Source: Prionace glauca
Taxonomy: Eukaryota > Chordata > Chondrichthyes > Carcharhiniformes > Carcharhinidae
NCBI GenBank assembly: GCA_037974335.1
Contig: CM075761.1
Location: forward strand, 14,063,708 to 14,127,707
Direction of reading: 5' to 3'
DNA: 64,000 nucleotides
Position 1 is the stretch's first letter; every line of letters begins with the position of its first letter. Below are positions 43,501 through 52,540 of this stretch, one piece after another. The position numbers and the translations under genes are program-made. A model generated the notes under the pieces. That model was not told where the DNA came from. It saw only the letters and a program-made list of their open reading frames with translations, and searched no databases.

Positions 43501-46500
43501 AGGTCAGGGGCCACTCAGTCAGTGAGTAAAACTGACAATTTGTGATTCTATCCCCAGTGTTGCTATTTCTCAGCGTTGCCGGTGAACCATTTATTTATCC
43601 CTTCGTCTGTCTTCACTTCTAACCCTCTGAGTTGCACCGGGTTTCCTCCGGGAGTTCTGGTTCCCTCCCACACGCCAAAGAAGTCCAGGTTATGTGGCTC
43701 CATCGCGCTAAATTACCCCTTAGTGTTGAAAGATGTGTTGGTCAGGTGGATTGACCAGGGTAAATCACCCCTTAGTGTCCGAGGAATGAAGGTTATCTGG
43801 ATTGGCCACGCTAAATTGTCCCTTAATGTCCAAAGATGTGTAGGTTAGGGTGGATTGGCCGTGCTAAATTGTCCCCTTAGTGTCCAAAGATGTGTAGGTT
43901 AGGGTGGATTGGCCATGCTAAATTGTCCCTTAGTGTCCCAAAGATGTGTAGGTTAGGGTGGATTGGCTGTGCTAAATTGTCCCTTAGTGTCCAAAGATGT
44001 GTAGGTTAGGGTGGATTGGCCACGCTAAATTGTCCCTTAGTGTCCAAAGATGTGTAGGTTAGGGTGGATTGGCCGTGCTAAATTGTCCCTTAGTGTCCAA
44101 AGATGTGTAGGTTAGGGGGGATTGGCCATGCTAAATTGTCCCTTAGTGTCCAAAGATGTGTAGGTTAGGGTGGATTGGCCATGCTAAATTGTCCCTTAGT
44201 GTCCAAAGATGTGTAGGTTAGGGGGGATTGGCCGTGCTAAATTGTCCCTCAGTGTCCAAAGATGTGTAGGTTAGGGGGGATTGGCCATGCTAAATTGTCC
44301 CTTAGTGTCCAAAGATGTGTAGGTTAGGATGGATTGGCCGTGCTAAATTGTCCCTTAGTGTCCAAAGATGTGTAGGTTAGGGGGGATTGGCCATGCTAAA
44401 TTGTCCCTTAGTGTCCAAAGGTGTGCAGGTTAGGGTGGATTGGCCGTGCTAAATTGTCCCTTAGTGTCCAAAGATGTGTAGGTTAGGGGGGATTGGCCAT
44501 GCTAAATTGTCCCTTAGTGTCCAAAGATGTGTAGGTTAGGGTGGATTGGCCATGCTAAATTGTTAAGGTAAATATTTGAGCTTGCGTTGTTTGTCCCTGG
44601 TTGGGACAGTTGTCGGACTGGTTTGATGGGCTAACGGCCTTGTCATGTACTGTAGGGATTGTTTGATCAGTCCAGCTGTTTATGTTCCCCTGTTTACCTC
44701 CCCTCCCCACTTTCTCTGTATCAATCCTTCATTTTACCATGGTGTAGTTTTCTTGGTCGGTCTGTCCTCATCCAATGTTTGCATCTCTTTCACTCTCACT
44801 CTACCTTCAGCTATTCATCTCTCTCTCTCCCCGTCTCTCTCCCTCCCTCTTTTTTTTAGCAAGTATTCTCCAGCGTTCTATCGTCACTATTTTTATGCTA
44901 GTTACATGGTGCTCCATCTAAATGTCTACCCATCTCTTTCTGCATTATTTTCTTTGTTCTCTCCTTTCGTTTCTATCTCTAAAGCTCTCTCTATGTTTCC
45001 TAATTGAAATTGAGCGAAATACTTCTGTACGAGTTATCTGCTCTGCTTATCTCTCTATCCCTTGTCCTGTTTGAACGGTGTTCCATCTGATCGCTCCACT
45101 AACTTTGAATCATTTAATCCGTCAATGTATAGAACATAGAACATTACAGCACAAACAGGCCCTTCGGCCCTCGAGTTGCGCCGATCGCATCAACCCCACC
45201 AATCTATAGACCTATCTATAACCCCCAATCCCATTAAACCCCATATACTCATCCAGAAGTCTTTTAAAAGACCCCAGCGAGTTCGCCTCCACCACCGACG
45301 ACGGCAGCCGATTCCAATCACTCACTACCCTCTGAGTGAAAAACTTACCCCTAACATCACCTCTGTACTTCCCTCCCCGCACCTTAAATCTGTGTCCTCT
45401 CGTAGCGACCATTTCAACCCGGGGAAATAGCCTCTGAGAGTCCACCCTATCTATTCCTCTCAACATTTTATAAACTTCTATCAGGTCGCCTCTCAACCTT
45501 CGCCTCTCCGGAGAAAAGAGTCCCAGCTCCCTCAACCTATCTTCATAAGGCATGCCTCCCAGTCCAGGCAACATCCTTGTAAATCTGGGGCGGTTTTTTC
45601 ACACAGAGGGTGGTGAGAGTTTGGAACAAGCTATCAGGGGTGTAGCAGAGGTGGGTACAAATCTATCTTTTAAACTTGGAAAGTTTCCTGGGCAAGATGG
45701 CTATAGAGAGAAATGGACCAACGCGGACAAATGGAAATAGCTTAGTGGCTAAAAAGGAGGGCAGGTTGGATAGGTTGGGCTTGTTTCCATGCTGTCAGCC
45801 TCTATGACTCTGAGTTACTGCTTCATTTCTCTGCTGTTTAAACTGAGATTTGGAACATCTTGGTTCTTTCTCCTCCCTTTCTCTATATAGAACATAGAAC
45901 ATTACAGCGCAGAACAGGCCCTTCGGCCCACGATGTTGCGCCGACCAGTTAAAAAATAATGATCCTCTAACCTAAACCAAACCCTTTTCATCCATAAACC
46001 TATCCACGGATCTCTTAAACGCCAACAAATAAATATATATATAATATGTATGGGGCCTGTTCAAAAAGTGCTCAGTCCCTCTGTCTCTCTCTGCTTCTCC
46101 CTATTGGAAAAGTGCTTTTCTTAGAAATCTCTCCATTGGGCAACATGGTGGCAACAATTGTAGCACAGTGGGTTAGCACTGCTGCTTCATAGCTCCAGGG
46201 ACCTGGGTTCGATTCCTGGCTCGGGTCACTGTCTGTGTGAAGTTTGCACATTCTCTTCGTTTCTGCGTGGGTTTCCTCCGGGTGTTCCGGTTTCCTCCCA
46301 CAGTCTAAAGATGTGCGAGTTAGGTTGATTGGCCATGCTAAAATTGCCACTTCGCGTCCTGAGATGTATAAGCTAGCGGGTAAATATGTAGGGATGGGGG
46401 AGGGGGTAGAGCCGTGGTGGTATTGTGGTCGGTGCAGACTCGATGGGGCGAATGGCCTCCTTCTGCACTGTAGGGCTTCTAATGATGATTCTATGATGTC

Positions 46501-49500
46501 TCACTGCGCCGAGTGCTCAGTCTCTCTGTCACTATCTCCCTCTCCCTCACCTTGTGTTCTATTGTAAAAGTGCTACTCTATTGCATGATGGGAAAGTGTG
46601 CAAAAATTTTAACCATTTTCCGGTCAAGTTGGGCAGTTAGATTGAACAAAATCCTTCGCTTGTTTAATTATTTTCACACTTGATTTCCGTTGAGTGACAG
46701 TCTAATTCTTTTTTGCAGATTCTCCGTTCTCGCCCACCTGTCATTTAGTGTTTTCCGGGGGTTTGTCGGCCGCTGCGCTTCTCCTTCTGGGATTGGTCCT
46801 TGTGGCCGGAAGAAGGATCTGCAGGAACCGGCAGAGAGGTAGAGATTGTTGGGAGGGCGCTGTTACTCCGCGGCGCTCTCAATCCACCCATTTATCACTG
46901 AGTTATTGACACTTCTGAGCGGGTTTGGAGTGAGATGAATCCATTTTAAATTTCAGTTTAAATCCCTCTTTCTAACAGGAACCGGTAACAGTGATGAGGA
47001 ACTGACAGAATCCAGAGAACACAAACAGAATAAAGAGGTGAATAGATGGAATTATTGTTGATAAGAACATAAGAACATAAGAAATAGGAGCAGGAGTAGG
47101 CCATCTAGCCCTTCGAGCCTGCCCCGCCATTCAATAAGATCATGGCTGATCTGTCGTGGCTCAGTTCCACCTTCCCGCCCTCTCCCCATAACCCTTAATC
47201 CCTTCTCTTATCAAAAACCCATCAACCCGCTTCTTAAAAATATTCAGCGAGGCAACCTCCACCACTTCAACAGGCAGAGAATTCAGAGATTCACCACCCT
47301 TTGAGTGAAGAAGTTCCTCCTCAACTCCGTTCTAAACCGCGTCCCCTTTATCTTGAGGCTGTGCCCCCTAGTCCTACTATCCTTTCTGAGCGGGAAGAGT
47401 CTCTCCACCTCTATCCTATCCATCCCATTCATCATTTTATACGTCTCAATGAGATCTCCCCTCATTCTTTTAAACTCTAACGAGTACAAGACTAGTTTAT
47501 TCAGCCTCTCCTCATAGTTCAATCCCCTCAACTCCGGTATCAGCCTAGTAAACCTCCTCTGCACTCCCTCCAAGGCCAAAATATCCTTGCGTAAGTGCGG
47601 CGACCAAAACTGCACACAGTACTCCAGCTGCAGCCTCACCAGTGCCCTGTACAGTTGCAGCAAGACCTCCCTACTTTTATATTCAATCCCCCTCGCTATG
47701 AAGGCCAGCATCCCATTCACCCTCCTGACCACCTGCTGCACCTGCAAGCTGGGTTTTTGCGACTCATGCACAAGGACCCCGAGGTCCCTCTGCACCGTCG
47801 CATGCTGCAGTTTTTCGCCATGTAAGTAGTAATCCTTCCTACCATTATTCCTACCAAAGTGGACCACCTCATACTTGCCAACATTAAATTCCATTTGCCA
47901 TTTCCTGGCCCATTCGCCCAGCCTATCTAAATCCTTCTGCAGACTCTCCACACCCTCCTCACAATTTGCCTTTCCCCCAATCTTGGTGTCATCAGCAAAT
48001 TTCGACACCCTACACTCGGTTCCCTCCTCCAGATCATCTATATAAATGGTAAATAGCTGAGGTCCCAGCACCGACCCCTGGGGCACCCCACTAGTCACCA
48101 ACCGCCAATCCGAATAGCATCCATTGACCCCCACTCTCTGCCTCCTATTTGACAGCCAATCCTCTATCCACGCTAACACCCTACCCCCAACTCCATGCCC
48201 CCTGACCTTCTGCAATAACCTCTTATGAGGCACCTTGCCTTCTGAAAATCAAGAAAGATCACATCCACCTGCTCTCCTCTATCCACCACAGTCACAGCGA
48301 GGGTGTAGAAAAAGATCAACTTAATGTGAGGTAGGTCCATTCAAAGGTTTGGCAGCAGCAGGGAAGAAGCTGTTCTTAGAACAAAGAACAAAGAACAAGG
48401 AACAACCCAGCACGGGAAACAGGCCCTTCGGCCCAACGAGCCCGCGCCGCCATCTTAACAAAGCATTTTCCTACACCTACCTTGACCCGTGTGTATGTGA
48501 ATGGTACCCACATTGGAAACCAGATTCAGGGGAGAATAATTTAGGGACAATTTGTTACACCAATCAGCCTAAGAGCACATCTTTGGGGTGTGGGAGGAAA
48601 CCCACGCATCCACATGGACAATGCGCAAACTCCCACAGACACCGGCCCTAATCCATGTGTCTGCACAGCCAGCAGTGATAGTCACTGAGCTGTCGTGGTG
48701 CCCGTCAGATGGCCCAGTTTTAAGCGCACACAACGACACAAAGTACTTGGCCACTCTCGAAACCTCCAAGAGCAGCCATGCACGACCCACCGTGTGCATA
48801 CCCCTAGTTAGACAACAAGGTTGAGTCGTTGGGTACGTGACCTCAGACTTTTGTATCTTTTTCCCGATGGAAGAAGATGGAGGAGAGAATGTCCGGGGTG
48901 TGTGTGGGGGGGGGGGGGTCCTTGATTATGCCGGCTGCTTTTCCCCGAGGCAGCGGGAAGTGTAGACAGAGTCAATGGATGGGAGGCTGGTTTGAGTGAT
49001 GGGATTGGACCAGTTCTTGCGGTCTTGGACAGAGCAGGAGACATACCAAATGCATTCAATTTGGAAGGATGTTCTTGCTCTCGAGGGAGTGCAGCGAAGG
49101 TTTACCAGGCTCATTCCAGGGACGGCGGGACTGATGTATGAGTAGAGATTGACCAGGTTAGGATTGTTTTCACTGGAGTTCAGACGAATGAGGGGGGATT
49201 TCACGGAGACTTATAAAATTCTAACAGGACTAGTTAGGGTAGATGCAGGGAGGATATTCCCGAAGGTGGGGGGGGGGGGAGTCCAGAACCAGGGGGTCAC
49301 AGTTTGAGGATTGGGGGTAGACCATTTAGGACGGAGGTGAGGAGACATTTCTCCACCCGGTGAGTCTGTGGGATTCATTCCCATAGGAAGTAGTCGATGC
49401 CAGAACATTGAATGTATTCAAGACGCGGTTGGACATAACACTTGGGGTGAAGGTTATGGGGAGAAAGCAGGATTAGGCGATTGCGCTGGACGATCGCCCA

Positions 49501-50575
49501 TGTTTGTAATGAATGGTGGAGCAGAGTTTAAGGGCCAAATGGCTTCGCCCTGCTGGTATCTCCTATGTTTCTATATAGAAACAGCCACCATTATCAAGGA
49601 CCCCACGCACCCTGGACTTGTTTTTTTTCCCACCTTCTTCCTTTGGGAAAAAGATACATAAGTCTGAGGTCACGCATCAACCCACGCAAGAACAGCTTAT
49701 TGCCTGCTGCCACCAGACATTAGAATTGACCTGCCTCAGATTAAGTTGATCTTTCTCTACAACCTAACTATCACTCTAACACTATAATCTGCACCCTCTC
49801 CTTTCATTCTCCATGCATGGTACACGGTATACTTGGGCGGCACGGTAGCACAGTGGGTTGGCACTGCTGCTTCACAACTCCAGCGTCTTGGGTTCGATTC
49901 CAGGCTCGGGTCACTGTCTGTGTGGAGTTTACACATTATCCTCGTGTCTGCGTGGGTTTCTTCCGGGTGTTCCAGTTTCCTCCCACACTCCAAAGATGTG
50001 CGGGTTAGATTGATTGGTCATGCTAAGAAATTACCCCTTAGTGTCCAGAGATGTGTAGGCTAGAGGGATTAGTGGGTATAATGTGTAGGGATGTGGACCT
50101 GGGTGGGATTGTGTTCTGTACAGACTCGATGGGCCAAAGGGCCTCTTTCTGCACTGTAAGGATTCTATGATCATTGTCTGTATTCTGGGCAAGAAACGAT
50201 ATTTTTTATGCATAGCAATACGTGTGACAATAATAAATCAAATCAACTCAAAACACTTCTTGACAGAACGCAGGGCGGAATTCTGGTCACTAAAAATCTA
50301 TACAGAGCATTGGGCAATTGGAACTCTTAAAGGTGCGACAGTTAGATTTATATTAGGGAATAGGTGAAGGATTATTCAATATTGGTGGGTGACTGTGAGT
50401 TGAGCTAACTTTCAGCCATGGACCGATTGAATAGAGTGGGGGGGGGGAGGGGGGGGGAGTGGGGGGTACTCAATGGTCTCACCTATCATAAGGGTGTGTA
50501 TTACGCTAACAGATCATTTTTCATCCACAGACACTTTACGCTCGCCTGGCCTTTAACGAGGATCCAAAACTTTAA
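40551..50575 (+). CDS. VJ-C1 immunoglobulin-superfamily receptor with ITIM-like tail (six exons)
   Basis: Six exons are inferred from splice signals and phases: 40551-40593 (signal peptide), 41589-41946 (V), 42039-42344 (C1), 46719-46838 (transmembrane), 46979-47037 and 50531-50575 (cytoplasmic). All internal junctions are phase 1 except the last (phase 0), and donors and acceptors agree throughout. The product would be a type I membrane receptor. Its V domain ends in a germline-encoded J-like strand ([10 protein letters not shown]), followed by one C1-type Ig domain, an uncharged transmembrane helix and a tail ending [14 protein letters not shown]. Germline VJ domains with tyrosine motifs are known in NITRs of fishes and SIRP-type receptors; NKp30 and the VJ-C genes of shark and frog MHC regions are other relatives to consider. 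An inhibitory role on leukocytes is inferred. The V exon has a 26-bp duplication and a net frame break, so the allele may be non-functional, or the assembly may be wrong there. Confidence 0.75.
40618..40935 (+). mobile_element. Old CR1-like LINE 3' end in intron 1
   Basis: Sense wording AGTGGAGAAGGATTTGGATA, GTGATCTGGAAGGCGCTGCC, TGAAAGGGCGGAGGAAG and GGAAGGGCCGAACGGTCC follows a familiar CR1 3' terminus ('…gatgggccgaatggcc…'). Confidence 0.6.
41250..41545 (+). mobile_element. SINE1, diverged, in intron 1
   Basis: Sense copy (GCGGCACAGTGGGTGAACAC, GGATTCCCGGTTTGGG, GGTTTCCTCCGGGTGCTC, tail ACGATGGGCCAAATGGCC). It ends only about 40 bp before the V-exon acceptor. Confidence 0.82.
41589..41946 (+). 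CDS. Exon 2, V domain with joined J-like strand
   Basis: The acceptor is a polypyrimidine tract with CAG at 41586-41588. Frame-work 1 reads [20 protein letters not shown] then LRCHIQG (first Cys). Frame 2 begins [14 protein letters not shown], then [37 protein letters not shown] (second Cys) and the J-like [11 protein letters not shown], up to donor ACAG|GTAAAT. The first and second parts are in different frames. A 26-bp tandem duplication (41684-41709 and 41710-41735) lies exactly between them. The exon is 358 bp, not divisible by three although both borders are phase 1; removing one repeat (332 bp) would not restore the frame either. CDR1 also looks short. A CDR3-like stretch of about 11 residues is germline-fixed and no recombination signal is seen. 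Confidence 0.78.
41684..41735. repeat. 26-bp tandem duplication in the V exon
   Basis: Two identical 26-bp units beginning GCTTTGTCTTCTGGTACAGA, at 41684 and 41710. They encode the frame-work 2 FVFWYRQ segment. Confidence 0.95.
42039..42344 (+). CDS. Exon 3, C1-type Ig domain
   Basis: The acceptor is CATTTTAG|CG and the donor AGAG|GTAACT; the exon is 306 bp, phase 1 to 1. It encodes [20 protein letters not shown], then [20 protein letters not shown] (first Cys and Trp), [20 protein letters not shown] and [18 protein letters not shown] (second Cys). The motifs 'LLCLVxGxxP…VRW' and 'GTYxxxSYxxxPAxxWxSGxxxxC' are classical C1-set signatures of Ig and TCR constant domains. The frame is intact. 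Confidence 0.85.
42549..43325 (-). mobile_element. CR1-B LINE, 3' half, in intron 3
   Basis: Reverse CR1-B: TAAGAACATATGAACATAAG tail. The minus strand reads [40 protein letters not shown] and [22 protein letters not shown]-homopolymer lies at 42834-42847. Confidence 0.88.
43620..44670 (+). mobile_element. SINE1 with expanded 53-bp core array, in intron 3
   Basis: A SINE head-side piece (CCGGGTTTCCTCCGGGAGTT), degenerate core units (about 43680-43827), a homogeneous array (43828-44569) and a SINE-like tail (GTTTGATGGGCTAACGGCC, CTGTAGGGATT) follow one another. Together they look like one SINE1 copy whose core has been tandemly amplified. Confidence 0.85.
43828..44569 (+). repeat. 53-bp minisatellite, about 14 units
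   Basis: Units start TGTCCAAAGATGTGTAGGTT, continue AGGGTGGATTGGCCATGC and end TAAATTGTCCCTTAG; the period is 53 bp (for example 44041 to 44094). Units differ by a few bases, mainly GTGG/GGGG and CATG/CGTG, which suggests recent expansion with little decay. Confidence 0.95.
44680..45128. other. Pyrimidine-rich intronic sequence
   Basis: C/T-rich stretch with TCTCTC runs near 44815-44860; no gene recognised. Confidence 0.4.
45129..45587 (-). mobile_element. CR1-C LINE, 3' part, in intron 3
   Basis: Reverse CR1-C with tail. The minus strand is open from [17 protein letters not shown] through [16 protein letters not shown] to GIGGYR-stop. Young. Confidence 0.92.
45588..45815 (+). mobile_element. 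CR1-like 3' end, older family
   Basis: Sense TTTTTTCACACAGAGGGTGG, GAGTTTGGAACAAGCTATCA, then GGATAGGTTGGGCTTGTTTC: a familiar CR1-type 3' coding end and terminus, adjoining the CR1-C tail to 5' end. Confidence 0.6.
45889..46023 (-). mobile_element. CR1-A LINE, 3'-end fragment
   Basis: Reverse CR1-A terminus of about 130 bp: ATAGAACATAGAACATTACA, GGCCCACGATGTTGCGCC, ATCCATAAACCTATCCACGG. Confidence 0.88.
46140..46497 (+). mobile_element. SINE1, near full length, in intron 3
   Basis: Sense copy: GTAGCACAGTGGGTTAGCAC, B box GGTTCGATTCC, core, and tail ACTCGATGGGGCGAATGGCC with CTGCACTGTAGGG. Confidence 0.85.
46719..46838 (+). CDS. Exon 4, connecting peptide and transmembrane segment
   Basis: Acceptor TTTTTTGCAG and donor AGAG|GTAGAG; 120 bp, phase 1 to 1. 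It encodes [15 protein letters not shown], then [16 protein letters not shown] as a membrane helix without charged residues, then the stop-transfer [10 protein letters not shown] helix lacking a basic residue argues against pairing with an activating adaptor. Confidence 0.78.
46979..47037 (+). CDS. Exon 5, cytoplasmic segment
   Basis: Acceptor TTTCTAACAG, donor AAAGAG|GTGAAT; 59 bp, phase 1 to 0. It encodes [20 protein letters not shown], hydrophilic and without tyrosine. Confidence 0.65.
47062..48292 (-). mobile_element. CR1-B LINE, RT to tail, in intron 5
   Basis: Reverse CR1-B. The minus strand is open for 316 codons ([46 protein letters not shown] near 47990, [28 protein letters not shown]). 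A short deletion near 48240 ([10 protein letters not shown]) breaks the 5' side. The tail is TAAGAACATAAGAACATAAG. Young copy. Confidence 0.92.
48293..49040 (-). mobile_element. L2-like LINE fragment split by SINE2
   Basis: Two pieces (48293-48377 and 48819-49040) carry GCAGCAGGGAAGAAGCTGTT, ACGTGACCTCAGACTTTTG and GGCAGCGGGAAGTGTAGACA. These are the antisense of a common shark LINE related to L2, whose sense 3' end is at 49576. A G-run lies at 48908-48918. Confidence 0.55.
48378..48818 (-). mobile_element. SINE2, near full length, in intron 5
   Basis: Reverse SINE2: GAACAAAGAACAAAGAACAA tail, GCCCAACGAGCCCGCGCCGC, GGGACAATTTGTTACACCAA, core GGTGTGGGAGGAAACCC, and a head GATAGTCACTGAGCTGTCGT. 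The segment up to 48735 matches the copy at 31885; the rest up to 48818 is a possible 5' extension. Confidence 0.72.
49041..49575 (+). mobile_element. CR1-E LINE, 3' part, in intron 5
   Basis: Sense CR1 of another subfamily: TTGGAAGGATGTTCTTGCTC, GAGGGAGTGCAGCGAAGGTT, TGTTTTCACTGGAGTTCAGA, GAGACATTTCTCCACCCGG, and end TCTCCTATGTTTCTAT. A G-run at 49268-49280 and several breaks mark it as old. Confidence 0.8.
49576..50262 (+). mobile_element. L2-like LINE 3' end split by SINE1
   Basis: The sense pieces 49576-49834 (ACCATTATCAAGGACCCCAC, AGAACAGCTTATTGCCTGCT, CCACCAGACATTAGAATTGA) and 50171-50262 (GGGCAAGAAACGATATTT, GTGTGACAATAATAAATCAA) form one LINE 3' end with a CAAAT-type tail; a SINE1 interrupts it. 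Confidence 0.6.
49835..50170 (+). mobile_element. SINE1, full length, in intron 5
   Basis: Sense copy starting GGGCGGCACGGTAGCACAGT with B box GGTTCGATTCC, core GTTTCCTCCCACACTCC and tail CTCGATGGGCCAAAGGGCC. Inserted into the L2-like 3' end. Confidence 0.9.
50263..50530. other. Intron 5 end, with G-run
   Basis: Intronic sequence with a G-homopolymer-like stretch at 50438-50466. The last exon's acceptor (TTTTTCATCCACAG) follows at 50517-50530. Confidence 0.5.
50531..50575 (+). CDS. Exon 6, ITIM/ITSM-like tail and stop
   Basis: Acceptor TTTTTCATCCACAG at phase 0, matching the phase-0 donor of exon 5. It encodes [14 protein letters not shown] then TAA (50573-50575). TLYARL fits TxYxxL, between the ITIM (S/I/V/LxYxxI/V/L) and ITSM (TxYxxV/I) consensuses, and YARLAF resembles the YAxLxF form common in fish inhibitory receptors. 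If phosphorylated it would be expected to recruit SH2-domain phosphatases. Confidence 0.62.
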   Translation, partial: TLYARLAFNEDPKL

Positions 50576-51107
50576 CTCGAGAGTAAAGAAAAAAGGAGAC
50601 AGAATTCACCGCGTGTTTCCTGGATTTCCAGTGTTGTGGAAACATTCTTTTTGCACCGGGAATTCCGAAAGTGCAAATCCGGGCAGATTGGCGACTCAAT
50701 ATTATGATGGCGACCAAAGTGGAAAATGAACTTCCTCTTAATGTCCACCATCCTATGACGGAATATCGGGTGCAGGGCAATTTCACCTCTCCATGCTTCA
50801 AATTTCTCATCGCGGTTTCAGAATCCTATTATGCATTTTCTACTGTAACTGTGCATCAAAACGTATCTGTGTCCGAGTTATCTAAAGATAGAAGAAGGTT
50901 TTGAATACCAAATGTAAGCTGTGTGATTCCGGTTTCTATAAAGGTTTGGAACAAATATGTTTCCGGTGGCTCTTTAGCGAATTTACAGAGACATTTTTAA
51001 TGTGAGTGTGTTTGCGTTGGAGGTGAGATTAAGGGCTGACAAGGCATGTTAGCAACTGCTTTGGGATTTCGGCTGTATGAATATGAAATCTGCAATATTA
51101 AATATTA

Positions 51108-51113
51108 AATAAA
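51108..51113 (+). promoter_or_regulatory. Polyadenylation signal of the Ig-superfamily gene
   Basis: AATAAA within TATTAAATAAACAG, 530 bp after the stop codon. No other AATAAA was noted between, so a 3' untranslated region of about 550 bp is likely. Confidence 0.55.
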
Positions 51114-51414
51114 CAGCCTTAACTGGCTGTGTCCTGGTATTGGACTCGGGTATATTTAATCTTGAAGGAACATTATCTACAATCCATATAACGCAAGTAA
51201 ATGGATTTTATAGACTCAAAGCTCAGAACTGTGGCAATTTCCAGCCCAAAAAGAGGCCATTCTGCCCGTCAAGTCAGTGACATTTGTTTGAACCGGAAAT
51301 TTAGTCTAAACTCTCGGCTTTCTCCCAACGCCCTTGAGAATTTTTCCTCTTTCATCTCAGCACCCTTTTAATTGTGTTTTTTTTTCCTTAATTCTCACGA
51401 AATGTTCACATCTT
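51114..51414. other. Gene-free stretch after the Ig-superfamily gene
   Basis: Nothing recognised apart from a T-run at 51378-51387. Confidence 0.35.
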
Positions 51415-51974
51415 GATGCTGAGGCTTAATGGTGCTAGGTGTACATGGAGAGGTAGTAAATTGGATTAGACATTGGGTCAATGGAAGAAGCCAGCGAGTG
51501 GTAGTGGAGGATTGCTTCTCCGAGTGGAGGCCTGTGACGAGTGGTGTGCCACAGGGATCAGTGTTGGGTCCATTGTTGTTTGTCATCTATATCAATGATC
51601 TGGATGATAATGTGGTAAATTGGATCATATGATGATACAAAGATTGGAGGTGTAGTGGACAGTGAGGAAGGTTTTCAAAGCTTGCAGAGGGATTTGGACC
51701 AGCTAGAAAAATGGGCTGAAAAAATGGCAGATGGAATTTAACGCAGACAAGTGTGAGGTATTGCACTTTGGAAGGACAAACCAAGGTAGAACATACATGG
51801 TAAATGGTGGAGTTTTGAAGAGTGTTGTAGAACAGAGGCATCTGGGAATACAGATACATAATTCCCTAAAAGTGGTATCACGGGTAGATAGGGTAGTAAA
51901 GAGTGCTTTGGGAACATTGGCCTTTATAAATCAAAGTACTGAGTATAAAAGTTGGAATCTTATGGTGAGGTTCT
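51415..51974 (+). mobile_element. CR1-F LINE, RT fragment
   Basis: Sense fragment of a further CR1 subfamily. It reads [20 protein letters not shown], then [17 protein letters not shown]-type wording ([20 protein letters not shown]), then out of frame MEFNADKCEVLHFGRTNQGR and HNSLKVVSRVDRVVKSALGT. It lacks its 3' end and is cut by SINE1. The FADD region near 51625 is damaged. Confidence 0.88.
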
Positions 51975-52157
51975 ATAGAACCCTACAGTGCAGAAACAGG
52001 CCCTTCGGGCCATCGAGTCTGCACCGAACACAATCCCACCCAGACCCTATCCCCATATCCCTACACATTTACCTGCTAATCCCTCTAATTTACACATCCC
52101 AGGACACTAAGGGGCAATTTTAGCATAGCCAATGAACCTAACCCGCACATCTTTGGA
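51975..52157 (-). mobile_element. SINE1, tail half
   Basis: Reverse SINE1 from the tail (AGAACCCTACAGTGCAG) to mid-core (CCCGCACATCTTTGG); the head is absent. Confidence 0.88.
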
Positions 52158-52540
52158 TAAATCAGTGGTGTAAAGGTGTGCATATTTGTGTGTATGTGTG
52201 TGTGTGTGTGATTCTGACATAATCCAGCAGAGGTTTGGTTGGTAAATGTGCGTATATCTGTATCTGTGTGTGTGTGAGAGAGAGAGAGAGAAAGATAGCG
52301 AGAAAGATTGTATCTATGTGTGTGAGAGAGAGAGAGAAATTCTGCTTGTTTGTGTGTGGGTGTGTGATTCTGATAGTATCCCGCAGAGTGTAGATTGATA
52401 AAGGTGTGTCTCTGCACGTGAGAGAGAAAGAGAGCAAGAAAGATTCTGGCTGCGTCCATGTGAGAGAAAGAGAGATTCTGGTGTGTGTGAGTCTGTATGT
52501 GTGTGTGAGAGAGAGAGGCAGAGAGAATCTGGCTGCGTGT
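52158..52540. repeat. GT/GA microsatellite region
   Basis: Alternating (GT)n and (GA)n tracts with intervening phrases such as GATTCTGRCATARTCC, repeated about every 130-140 bp. It is a decayed compound microsatellite. Confidence 0.75.

Noticed and set aside
43828-44569. CRISPR-like array, because of regular 53-bp spacing.
   Set aside because: The whole unit is repeated with no unique spacers, and the genome is vertebrate; it is a minisatellite made from a SINE core.
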